In this document: positions 1 through 7,051 of the stretch, piece after piece
How the letters are laid out: each line of letters begins with the position of its first letter
How positions within the stretch are numbered: position 1 is the stretch's first letter
Source: JBOGNO01 sp050747245
GTDB lineage: Bacteria; Acidobacteriota; Terriglobia; Acidiferrales; UBA7541
Length of the DNA: 64,000 bases
Assembly: GCA_050747245.1 (NCBI GenBank)
Contig: JBOGNO010000001.1
Coordinates: 124,001-188,000 of the forward strand
Direction: 5' to 3'
Program-made: the position numbers and the translations under genes
The notes under the pieces: generated by a model
What the model was told of the DNA's origin: nothing
Database searches by the model: none
What the model saw: only the letters and a program-made list of their open reading frames with translations

Positions 1-907
1 CCCTCGCCTCGGTCGCCGGCGATTCGCCGGACGCTTTCTTTTCCGCCACGCGCATCTTCGCGCTGCGCGCTCGCGGGTTTCTGTCGATCTCTGCTTCCGA
101 GGGCCGGATGACCTTCTTCGTCAGAATTCGGAATGAGTTTTCCTGCGCCAGCATTTGAAACGCCCGCTTCACCATGCGGTCTTCGAGGGAGTGGTAGCTG
201 AGGATTGCCCACCTCCCTCCGGGAGATATCGTGGCAGGGGTCCGAGAAAGAAACTGCTGGAGTTCCTCCAACTCTCTATTCACCGCTATCCGCAGCGCCA
301 GAAACGTTTTTGTCGCGGGATGCAGTCTCTGCCTTCCCCTTGCTATTCGGCCCCCTGCCACAACCGTTGCCAGATGTTCGGTATCGCGGATTGGCCGCGC
401 GCGAACAATTGCTCTGGCGATCTTTCGTGAATCCCTCTCCTCGCCGTAGTTGTAGAGGAGATTGGCCAGTTCTTTCTCCGGCCAGGTATTCAAAATTTCT
501 TCCGCTGTCAGCGATTCCAGGCGGTTCATGCGCATGTCCAGCGGCCCGCCCCAGCGGAATGAAAATCCGCGCTCCGCGGTGTCCAGTTGCAGGCTCGAGA
601 CTCCCAGGTCCGCCAGCACGCCATCGAAGCGCGGGAGTTTCAATTCCCTGCTCACTTCGTCCACTCTCGAAAAGTTTTCCTGCACCAGCGTCACCCTCGC
701 CTTGTAAGGCTCCAGCCGCTCGCGCGCTATTTCCATCGCCTGCGCGTCGCGGTCCATCCCCACCAGCCGCCCTTCGGTCAGTCGCCGCGCAATCTCCACG
801 GCGTGTCCGCCCGTTCCCAGCGTCGCATCCAGGTACGTGCCCCCCGGCCGTATCGCCAGCCACTGCAGCACTTCTTCCAGCAGCACCGGCGTATGCAACG
901 CATTCAA
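1..907 (-). CDS. rsmH: 16S rRNA m4C1402 methyltransferase RsmH (3' end cut by window edge)
   Basis: S-adenosylmethionine-dependent N4-methylation of C1402 in 16S rRNA; a conserved dcw-cluster gene. The frame opens with NALHTPVLLEEV, then the SAM-binding stretch YLDATLGTGGHA. FDGVLADLGVSS, the RGFSF-type segment and LSYHSLEDRMVKRAF near the C-terminus are all family hallmarks. About 302 codons are present, so only the last few residues are missing at base 1. No ATG fits the N-terminus; the start is TTG at 907-905, directly after the mraZ stop. An ATG-only reading would lose about the first 50 residues. It is co-transcribed with mraZ, which lies immediately upstream in the same frame. Confidence 0.93.
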   Translation of the reverse strand, partial: MNALHTPVLLEEVLQWLAIRPGGTYLDATLGTGGHAVEIARRLTEGRLVGMDRDAQAMEIARERLEPYKARVTLVQENFSRVDEVSRELKLPRFDGVLADLGVSSLQLDTAERGFSFRWGGPLDMRMNRLESLTAEEILNTWPEKELANLLYNYGEERDSRKIARAIVRARPIRDTEHLATVVAGGRIARGRQRLHPATKTFLALRIAVNRELEELQQFLSRTPATISPGGRWAILSYHSLEDRMVKRAFQMLAQENSFRILTKKVIRPSEAEIDRNPRARSAKMRVAEKKASGESPATEAR

Positions 908-1336
908 CTAAACGCCCAGATCGTCCAACTCTTCCGGCGTGATCGGCTCACCCTTGATCTGCGCCTGGTACTTCGAATGGTTCCAGACCAGGAGGTGGGT
1001 CAAATTGCCCATCACATCCACCTCGCCCAGCATTTTCGCGGCTTCGCGCAACACCGGCGGAATCAGGACTCGCCCCTGCCCGTCCAACTCCACCACTTGC
1101 CCGTAATAATTTGTGCGGTTCAAGAACTTCTGCTTTGCGCGATGGTGCGAGGAGAGCTTCGAGAGCCTGCGCTCGATTTCGTTCCACACCTTCATCGGAT
1201 AAATCCGCGCCGATTCCCCGCTCTCGCTGGTGACGTAAAATTGCCGCCCCGACTTGCGCAGCTCGGTGAGGAAATCGGCCGGAATCTTCAACCGGCCCTT
1301 TTCGTCCACTGTTGCGAGATGGTTTCCCCGAAGCAT
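908..1336 (-). CDS. mraZ: Transcriptional regulator MraZ
   Basis: MraZ is the first gene of dcw clusters and a DNA-binding repressor of its own operon. The 142-residue length is typical. Two SpoVT/AbrB-like half-domains are visible: LATVDEKGRLKIPADF near residues 7-22 and VVELDGQGRVLIPPVLRE near residues 81-98. The paired DxKGR/DxxGR motifs are diagnostic. The gene ends TAG at 910-908 and rsmH begins with TTG at the next base. The upstream region carries a sigma-70 type promoter and 10-bp MraZ boxes, consistent with autorepression. Confidence 0.96.
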   Translation of the reverse strand: MLRGNHLATVDEKGRLKIPADFLTELRKSGRQFYVTSESGESARIYPMKVWNEIERRLSKLSSHHRAKQKFLNRTNYYGQVVELDGQGRVLIPPVLREAAKMLGEVDVMGNLTHLLVWNHSKYQAQIKGEPITPEELDDLGV

Positions 1337-1372
1337 TCTGCCTTGTGCCCGCCGCGTTGCCGCTTTCTGCCA

Positions 1373-1412
1373 TCACCACCGCTTAACACTTTCTGCCACT
1401 TTCACCCACATT
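1373..1412 (-). promoter_or_regulatory. Tandem MraZ boxes (candidate operator)
   Basis: Reading the minus strand there are 10-bp direct repeats: AATGTGGGTG (1412-1403), AAAGTGGCAG (1402-1393), AAAGTGTTAA (1392-1383) and a weaker GCGGTGGTGA (1382-1373). The middle two match the AAAGTG[T/G]NNN period-10 box described for MraZ in other bacteria. They sit just downstream of the -10 hexamer, where a bound repressor would block transcription. Binding itself is inferred. Confidence 0.75.
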
Positions 1413-1421
1413 TGGCCCCCG

Positions 1422-1449
1422 ATTGTAGTGACACCACAATCCTTGTCAA
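1422..1449 (-). promoter_or_regulatory. Sigma-70 type promoter of mraZ-rsmH
   Basis: On the minus strand TTGACA (1449-1444) is followed after 16 bases by TACAAT (1427-1422). Both hexamers are close to consensus. The predicted start of transcription falls about 80 bases before the mraZ ATG and runs into the MraZ boxes. Confidence 0.75.
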
Positions 1450-1668
1450 GAGAAAAGCAACGCGCCGCAAAATTATTCTCGCTTGCGCCCCGCTTCGGAA
1501 CATCGCTTGCCTCGGGGGCGAAACCAATGGCGAAACCACTACATCTGGTGGTCGCTTCTTTCGCAAACACCGAAGCCTAGTTGTTGGATTGCAACGCGGC
1601 GCCCAAATTGTTCTGTAAGGGTAAACAAAAAATCTTTTTTCAGGGTCGCAGGCGCGGGAAGCGTGCGG

Positions 1669-2295
1669 TTACGGATTCGGGCCCAACCGCAGGATGCTCA
1701 TCCAGCGAAGTGTGTCGCACTCTTGCGGGTCCAGTCCTCGTAGGAACTCTTCATCGTTCAATTTCTGCTGGCGTTCCGCAGGGCTCAGCCCGCGCAATGC
1801 TCCCAGGCGTCCCAGCACTAGCTGCTTGCGCTCCGGAGGCATCTGTTGCCATGCAGGCAGAACTGTGTTCTTCGCATAATCTCTCTGCTCAGGAGTCAAT
1901 TGCTCCCAGTTTGTCTCGGTTTGCCGCATCTGGTTACGCTGCGCAGGCGTGAGCCGGTTCCACTTATCCAGATTCTGTCTGATCTGTGCCTGGCGTTCCG
2001 GTGGCAAACTCTTGAAATGTTCATTGTTTCTAAGGAATCGTTCCTGTTCCTCGGGCGACATTTCCTGAACCCGTTCAATCCATTTCGGCGGCAGGCCAGC
2101 GATAGCCCGGCCGTCCCCTCGGCCCTTCTTCCCTTCAGCGTTTTTCTCTTCGTTCCTGGGCGCCTGCTTATTTGGTTTTTCCGCGGGCGGCTTCGGCGGG
2201 TGAAAGCGTCGCTGCGCCTGGGCAGGCTGCGCCGCAAATCCCGCAGCGAATGCCAGGCAGAGGCACAGCGCGAATTTTGGCTTCCGCAGCTTCAT
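1669..2295 (-). CDS. Secreted DUF3106 protein
   Basis: A 208-residue protein with a signal peptide (basic KLRKPK, then a hydrophobic run to about residue 27, AQPAQA cleavage region). A Pro-rich linker follows, then repeated short helical units of the form LPPERQAQI, LTPAQRNQM, LTPEQRDYA, MPPERKQLV and LSPAERQQK. This (L/M)(S/T/P)PE-RQ pattern is characteristic of DUF3106. Biochemical function is unknown; the repeats are expected to form small helices in the periplasm. It lies 12 bases downstream of the anti-sigma gene on the same strand and is probably the third gene of the sigma-factor operon. Confidence 0.85.
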   Translation of the reverse strand: MKLRKPKFALCLCLAFAAGFAAQPAQAQRRFHPPKPPAEKPNKQAPRNEEKNAEGKKGRGDGRAIAGLPPKWIERVQEMSPEEQERFLRNNEHFKSLPPERQAQIRQNLDKWNRLTPAQRNQMRQTETNWEQLTPEQRDYAKNTVLPAWQQMPPERKQLVLGRLGALRGLSPAERQQKLNDEEFLRGLDPQECDTLRWMSILRLGPNP

Positions 2296-2307
2296 AGTTT
2301 CATTCGC

Positions 2308-2805
2308 TCAATTTTCCGAAGGCGGTGGCTCGGTTTGTGCCGGCGGCTGTTGCGACTGCGCCGGCGGCAGTTCAGAGACCGCGTCGAAATTGCTGAGCAC
2401 GTCATAATTTTCCAGCACGCCCAGATCCTTGATCATTTTGAAATCTTGTTCGCTCTGAACCGTTGCATTTGCCGGATTAATCGCTGGCGGCCGCGTGGAA
2501 AGATAGAACGAAAGCCCCGCCAGCATAGCCAGCGAAAATGCCAGTCGCGGTGAAGGCACCAGCCAGCTCCAGCGTTTCGGCCGTGGTTCAGCCGCCACGC
2601 GCTGTCGCAACCGCGCATCGAACCCGAACGACGGTTCAATCTGCGGCACTTCATCGAGCGCGTTCCATACTCCGCGGAATTCCTCCGCGCGCGCGCGGCA
2701 CGCGGCGCAGTCATGGAGATGCTCTTCAACTTCGCGGCGTTCCGCGGCCGTGGCCTTTCCATCCATGTAAGCGATGAAAATATTTTCGATCGTATTGCAG
2801 TTCAT
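2308..2805 (-). CDS. Anti-sigma factor with zinc-finger (zf-HC2) domain
   Basis: A 165-residue protein starting at MNCNTIENIF. The N-terminal part has the HxxxCxxC zinc motif (HLHDCAAC, about residues 29-36) of ZAS-type anti-sigma factors. One membrane helix follows (LAFSLAMLAGLSFYLS, about residues 87-102), then a periplasmic Pro/Gln-rich tail. The start ATG overlaps the TGA of the upstream sigma-factor gene by four bases (ATGA at 2805-2802), the usual sigma/anti-sigma coupling. It likely holds the ECF sigma factor inactive at the membrane until a signal is received. Confidence 0.9.
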   Translation of the reverse strand: MNCNTIENIFIAYMDGKATAAERREVEEHLHDCAACRARAEEFRGVWNALDEVPQIEPSFGFDARLRQRVAAEPRPKRWSWLVPSPRLAFSLAMLAGLSFYLSTRPPAINPANATVQSEQDFKMIKDLGVLENYDVLSNFDAVSELPPAQSQQPPAQTEPPPSEN

Positions 2806-3473
2806 GATTGCCTTCCCTTCCCGGCATCCGCCACAGCGGGCGATCCCGGGGGCGCCACCAACGGCGCCAATTGCACTCGCAAGGTCTCGTATGCTCGGAA
2901 GAGCAGCGATTTCAGCGCGCTCTCCGAACATTCCAGCGTCCTCGCAATCTCGTCGTAATCCATCTCTTGATATTTATGCAACAACACCGCCGCGCGTTGC
3001 TTTTCCGGCAGCGACATCACCGCGCGTTTGATGAATTCTGCGCGGTCACGCTCGATCATTTGCGTGTCTGCGGCCACGTCTCGCGACGGCACTTCGAACG
3101 GCCGGTCATCCCCTTCCGCCGGCGTATCGATGGAAATTTCCAGTTGTCTGTGCCGGCCATCGCGGATGGAATTCAGCGCCAGGTTCGTCGCGATCCGGAA
3201 CATCCACGTCGTGAATTTCGCGCTGGGGGAGTATTCCTTCCGCGCGCGATAGACGCGCAGGAAAACTTCTTGCGCCAGATCTTCCGCTACGGCTGTGTCT
3301 CGCACCATTCGATACAGGAAGTTGACCAGCGGCGTGCGATACTTCCGCAATAAAAGCTCAAAGGACTCTTCGTCCCCGGCTTTCACGCTCAGCATGAGCT
3401 GGACGTCAGACCTGGCCATGACCTCCACATTGTATCTAACACTTTTATTGCCAGAAAGTTGCGGTTTGGACAC
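2802..3473 (-). CDS. ECF-type RNA polymerase sigma factor
   Basis: Region 2 is clear: FLYRMVRDTAVAEDLAQEVFLRVY, then FTTWMFRIATNLALNSIRD. Region 4 follows: LPEKQRAAVLLHKYQEMDYDEIA and ALKSLLFRAYETL, a helix-turn-helix. The size of 205-223 residues fits RpoE-like ECF factors. Two starts are possible: GTG at 3473, preceded by AAGAGGGC, or ATG at 3419 (MARSDVQ). The ATG has GGAGGT only about two bases away, so the GTG is slightly favoured. It is followed by its anti-sigma gene with a four-base overlap. Genes regulated by it cannot be read from here. Confidence 0.93.
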   Translation of the reverse strand: MSKPQLSGNKSVRYNVEVMARSDVQLMLSVKAGDEESFELLLRKYRTPLVNFLYRMVRDTAVAEDLAQEVFLRVYRARKEYSPSAKFTTWMFRIATNLALNSIRDGRHRQLEISIDTPAEGDDRPFEVPSRDVAADTQMIERDRAEFIKRAVMSLPEKQRAAVLLHKYQEMDYDEIARTLECSESALKSLLFRAYETLRVQLAPLVAPPGSPAVADAGKGRQS

Positions 3474-3505
3474 GCCCTCTTAAAGCCCTCCCACAGTCCG
3501 CTCCT

Positions 3506-3518
3506 CATTACAGTAATG
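3506..3518. promoter_or_regulatory. Perfect palindrome upstream of the ECF sigma gene
   Basis: CATTACAGTAATG is a 13-bp palindrome (6 bp arms, one-base centre) in the 88-bp gap between the ychF stop and the sigma-factor start. Its position suits an operator; no recognised regulator motif matches with confidence. Confidence 0.35.
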
Positions 3519-3561
3519 CACTCAGAATAAACCACTTACACGTAAGGAATCGCCCGCTGCT

Positions 3562-4638
3562 TCAACCCCCGTGCCGAAAAAGGATCACGTCGCCCTCTTG
3601 CACCACGTACTCTTTTCCTTCCAGGCGCACTTTGCCGCGCTCGCGCGCCGCCGGAAAACTCCCCGCCGCGAGCAGGTCTTCCCAATTCACCACTTCGGCT
3701 TTGATGAAATTTCGCTCGATGTCGCTGTGGATGGCCCCCGCAGCCTTCACCGCGGTCATGCCTCGCTCGATCGTCCAAGCGCGCACCTCCGGCTCGCCGC
3801 ACGTGAGAAATGAAATGAGTCCCAGCAGCCGGTACGTCCCCTGAATCATCCGGTCGCGCCCCGATTCGCTGAGTCCGTATGCCAGCATCATTTCCGCCGC
3901 TTCGGCTTCCTCAAGCTCCGCGAGTTCCGCTTCTATTTTTCCGCAAAATGGCACGACGGCCGTGTGCGGCTTTGCCGCCGGTTTCTCCAGGTGATGTTTC
4001 TCGATCACACTGGCCGACTCGCGCGCTTCTTCATCGCCCAGGTTCAGCACGAAAATCATCGGCTTGCGCGAAAGAAATTTGAATCCGGAAATCATTTTCT
4101 GCTCGTCGGCCTTGAGCTCGAGTTCCCGCAGCGGCATTTCCCCTTCGATGGCCTTCTGGCAGCGCGTGAGCACGGCCAGCTCCGCTTCCAGTTGCGATTC
4201 CTTTTTTTTCTTGATGTCTTTTTCCAGCCGCTCGGTCCGCCGCGCAATCTGGTCCAGGTCGTTCAGCATCAATTCCAGCTCGATGTTGTCTATGTCCCGC
4301 GCCGCATCAATTGAACCCGCCGGGTGCGGCACCGCTGCATTCTCGAAAAGCCGCACCACGTGCGCCAGCGCGTCCGCTTCGCGCAGCGGGACCAGCGAAG
4401 CGGCGTTCTTCTCGCGGTCTTTCTGTAATCCGCCGATGTCCACGTATTCGATCGTAGCGTGCGTGATTTTCTTCGGCTTGAAGACCGCCGCGAGCTTTTC
4501 CAGCCGCGCGTCCGGCACGCGCGCGATGCCCACATGCGTCGCGCCGTGTTCGGCACGCGCTTCTACGCGCACCCGCGTCAAAATCCGGAAGAGGCTTGTC
4601 TTCCCCGTTTGTCCGAGTCCAATAATTCCCGTTTGCAT
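3562..4638 (-). CDS. ychF: YchF/OLA1-like P-loop nucleotidase with TGS domain
   Basis: A ribosome-associated P-loop NTPase family with preference for ATP in studied members. The 358 residues match YchF size. The N-terminus has the P-loop GLGQTGKTS (residues 7-15), followed by the YVDIGGLQKD segment that corresponds to the DxxG region. A coiled-coil insertion lies around residues 125-150 (ERLEKDIKKKKESQ). The C-terminal TGS domain (VVNWEDLLAAGSFPAARERG and YVVQEGDVILFRHG) is well conserved. The P-loop differs from the usual GLPNVGKS and the expected NxxE-type base-recognition motif reads NLGDEE, so this is a divergent member. It is transcribed divergently from the glycosylase gene. Confidence 0.87.
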   Translation of the reverse strand: MQTGIIGLGQTGKTSLFRILTRVRVEARAEHGATHVGIARVPDARLEKLAAVFKPKKITHATIEYVDIGGLQKDREKNAASLVPLREADALAHVVRLFENAAVPHPAGSIDAARDIDNIELELMLNDLDQIARRTERLEKDIKKKKESQLEAELAVLTRCQKAIEGEMPLRELELKADEQKMISGFKFLSRKPMIFVLNLGDEEARESASVIEKHHLEKPAAKPHTAVVPFCGKIEAELAELEEAEAAEMMLAYGLSESGRDRMIQGTYRLLGLISFLTCGEPEVRAWTIERGMTAVKAAGAIHSDIERNFIKAEVVNWEDLLAAGSFPAARERGKVRLEGKEYVVQEGDVILFRHGG

Positions 4639-4732
4639 AATCGCGTCATACTAGCACACGCCCGCGCGCCCCATTCCCCGAGCGCCGCGCATTGACTTCA
4701 ACTCCCTCCCGCCTGAAAATTGTTGCCTCGTC

Positions 4733-5446
4733 ATGGCCTCGGGCTCTCCCTATCCGTTCGATCACCAGCTCGCCGTCGCCCACCTCACTCGCGCCGATGA
4801 AAAGCTTGCGCGCTTAATCGAGCGCGCGGGTGCTTTCCACCTCCAGCTCGACGCCACCGCCAGCCCCTACGAAGCGCTCGTCGAAGCCATCGTCTACCAG
4901 AGCATCACCGGCAAAGCCGCCGCCACCATCTTCGGGCGCGTGAAAGCGCTCAGTCCCTCAAGCGCGTGTCCCACGCCCGAAGAGATGCTTCGCTTTCGAA
5001 AACCCGCTTTGCGCAAGGCCGGACTCTCCGGCGCAAAAATCGCGGCGATGAAAGATCTCGCACGGAAAACCATGGAAGGAATTGTGCCGTCTCTCGAATC
5101 CGCGCGCGCCATGAGCGATGAAGAGTTGGTCGAGCGCCTCATCGCCGTGCGTGGAGTGGGAGCCTGGACCGTCGAAATGTTCCTGATTTTTCGCCTGGGA
5201 CGTCCTGACGTGCTCCCGATTCACGACTACGGAGTGCAAAAAGGATTTGCCCTGGCTTATGGCAAGCGTTATATTCCCGCGCCGCGCGAACTCGCGGCCT
5301 TCGGTGAGCGCTGGCGGCCCTATCGCACTGTGGCGAGCTGGTATCTCTGGCGCGCGGTCGCCCTCGCTGGTAAAGACGCCCGCAAGATCACCAAGAAGCG
5401 CCCCGCCCGCCGCAAGCGCATTGGCCGTCCCTCAAAGAAACGCTAA
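4733..5446 (+). CDS. DNA-3-methyladenine glycosylase, AlkA type (HhH-GPD)
   Basis: Base-excision repair enzyme that removes alkylated purines. In 237 residues it carries the HhH-GPD fold: the N-terminal helical part contains YQSITGKAAATI, the helix-hairpin-helix is IAVRGVGAWTVEMF (about 137-150), and the catalytic aspartate is Asp165 in LPIHDYGV. The last 20 residues are strongly basic (KKRPARRKR) and probably add nonspecific DNA affinity. It lacks the AlkA N-terminal domain, as in short bacterial MAG II enzymes. It ends tail-to-tail with the DUF4149 gene with a four-base overlap. Confidence 0.9.
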   Translation: MASGSPYPFDHQLAVAHLTRADEKLARLIERAGAFHLQLDATASPYEALVEAIVYQSITGKAAATIFGRVKALSPSSACPTPEEMLRFRKPALRKAGLSGAKIAAMKDLARKTMEGIVPSLESARAMSDEELVERLIAVRGVGAWTVEMFLIFRLGRPDVLPIHDYGVQKGFALAYGKRYIPAPRELAAFGERWRPYRTVASWYLWRAVALAGKDARKITKKRPARRKRIGRPSKKR

Positions 5447-5916
5447 TCCGCCTTCCGCCGGCAACTCGCATAAAGCGCCCCCAGCCCCAAGAGTAGCACT
5501 CCGCCTTCGAGCCCCACCGAAACGCCGTGCAACCGGCCGAATTCCACGCGCCGAACATCGTCGGCCCCTGTCGCCGCGACCGACCCCATCGCATTTCGCA
5601 GCGCCTGCATCCGCGGCGTCACCCCCTGCTGCGAAATCACCGTGAGAATCACCATCGCAAACACCGCCAGCGCCGCCGGCCTCAGCAGCGCCCCGGGCGA
5701 TTTTTCTAAAACGATGGTCGCGAGAAGAAAAATTATCCCTGCAATTATCCCCAGCAGGTGCAGCCTTCCCAGCGCGACGCTTACCAGCGATCCCGCTCTG
5801 TCGCGCGACACGAGCGTCCCGAACGCCGCTGGCGCCACCACAAAACTGAAAAAGATGATTCCTCCCAGCCACGTGCCTAATGCGAACACCCGCGCAAATC
5901 GCAAAAAATTGTTCAT
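5443..5916 (-). CDS. DUF4149 family membrane protein
   Basis: A 157-residue integral membrane protein with four predicted helices: about residues 9-30 (FALGTWLGGIIFFSFVV), 48-66, 78-95, and 128-148 ending ALYASCRR. The spacing and the TWLGG motif in helix 1 fit DUF4149. No enzymatic residues are apparent and the role is unknown. It is convergent with the glycosylase gene and downstream of tRNA-Val on the same strand. Confidence 0.75.
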   Translation of the reverse strand: MNNFLRFARVFALGTWLGGIIFFSFVVAPAAFGTLVSRDRAGSLVSVALGRLHLLGIIAGIIFLLATIVLEKSPGALLRPAALAVFAMVILTVISQQGVTPRMQALRNAMGSVAATGADDVRRVEFGRLHGVSVGLEGGVLLLGLGALYASCRRKAD

Positions 5917-5980
5917 CGAGGTTTCGTTACAATCGGATTTCGGCTCGTCACGCCATTTTCCCGGTCACGGCCGAAGGATA

Positions 5981-6057
5981 TGGTGGGCGATCAAGGACTT
6001 GAACCTTGGACCTCTCCCGTGTGAGGGGAACGCTCTAACCAACTGAGCTAATCGCCC
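5981..6057 (-). tRNA. tRNA-Val (anticodon CAC)
   Basis: The minus strand folds as a full cloverleaf. The acceptor is GGGCGAT pairing with ATCGCCC, the D-arm is AGCTCAGTTGGTTAGAGCG, and the anticodon loop CTCACAC gives CAC at positions 34-36. The T-arm contains GGTTCAAGTCC. The discriminator base is A and the 3' CCA is encoded. It reads valine GTG codons. Confidence 0.97.
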
Positions 6058-6103
6058 GTGGTGCATCCATTTTTTTAGCAGAAGGGGCGCGGATTTGCAA
6101 TCC

Positions 6104-7051
6104 ATGACCGCAACCAACAGCCAGCAGCTCACCGAACTTCAGCGCTCCATCGGGCGCGTCATCAAGGGCAAGGACGATGTCATTCGCCTCGCCATTGTCA
6201 CGCTCATCGCTCGCGGCCATCTGCTCATCGAAGACGTTCCCGGCACCGGCAAGACCACTCTCGCGCAGGCTCTCGCGCGCTCGCTGCACTGCTCGTTTCA
6301 GCGCATTCAGTTCACTTCGGACATGCTTCCCAGCGACCTCATCGGCATCAGCGTCTTCAATCCCATGCGCCAGGAATTCGAATTCCGCCCGGGACCCATC
6401 TTCGCCAATCTCGTCGTCGCCGATGAAATCAACCGCACCACGCCGAAAACGCAATCCGCTCTGCTCGAGGCCATGAACGAGTGCCAGGTGACCATTGAAA
6501 ACGTAACCCATCGCCTTCCCCAGCCTTTTCTCGTTCTCGCCACTCAAAATCCCGTCGAGCATCACGGCACCTATCCTCTGCCGGAATCCCAGCTCGATCG
6601 CTTCCTCATGCGCATCCGCATGGGCTATCCGTCGCGTGAAAGCGAAAAACAAATTTTGCGCAATGGCTCGGGCCACGCCGCCGAAGCCGACGCGGCCGGC
6701 CTCATGGAAGCTTCCGACGTTCTTGCCATGCAGGAAGCCGCCGCGCAGATTCGCGTGGATGAGAGCCTGCTCGATTACGCCCTGGAAGTCGTCGAGCGCA
6801 CCCGCCAGTCCGAACAGCTTACCCTCGGCGTAAGCCCCCGCGGCGCCGTCATGTTGCATCGCGCCGCGCAGGCCCGCGCCTTCCTCGAAGGCCGCGAATA
6901 TTGCGTCCCCGATGACTTCAAAAAATTGATTGTCCCCGTCTTTGCGCACCGCGTGGTAGTCAGCTCGCGCTACGTCTCCACCCAGAAAAAATCCCTCCAG
7001 GCGGAGAGCATTCTCTCCGAAATCGTGGAGTCTGTCCGCGTCCCACTCTAA
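6104..7051 (+). CDS. MoxR-family AAA+ ATPase
   Basis: Chaperone-like AAA+ ATPase that in known systems works with DUF58 and von Willebrand-type partners. Walker A is EDVPGTGKTT (about residues 45-54), Walker B is VVADEINRTTPKTQSALLEAM, and sensor 1 lies in VLATQNPVEHHGTYPLPESQLDRF. The lid domain follows with GVSPRGAVMLHRAAQARAF. The start is the ATG at 6104, giving 315 residues; a TTG nine bases earlier is possible. Its stop overlaps the DUF58 start by one base (TAATG), a translational coupling that supports a common operon with the DUF58 gene and originally the transglutaminase. Confidence 0.93.
   Translation: MTATNSQQLTELQRSIGRVIKGKDDVIRLAIVTLIARGHLLIEDVPGTGKTTLAQALARSLHCSFQRIQFTSDMLPSDLIGISVFNPMRQEFEFRPGPIFANLVVADEINRTTPKTQSALLEAMNECQVTIENVTHRLPQPFLVLATQNPVEHHGTYPLPESQLDRFLMRIRMGYPSRESEKQILRNGSGHAAEADAAGLMEASDVLAMQEAAAQIRVDESLLDYALEVVERTRQSEQLTLGVSPRGAVMLHRAAQARAFLEGREYCVPDDFKKLIVPVFAHRVVVSSRYVSTQKKSLQAESILSEIVESVRVPL

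Noticed and set aside
276..863. A 195-codon minus-strand frame in the rsmH region
   Set aside because: It is out of frame with rsmH, whose motifs are continuous from TTG 907; the alternative product is low-complexity Arg/Gly/Ala with no domain.
587..1618. A 343-codon plus-strand frame opposite rsmH and mraZ
   Set aside because: It is antisense to two well-supported genes and has the Arg/His-rich composition typical of GC-rich shadow frames.
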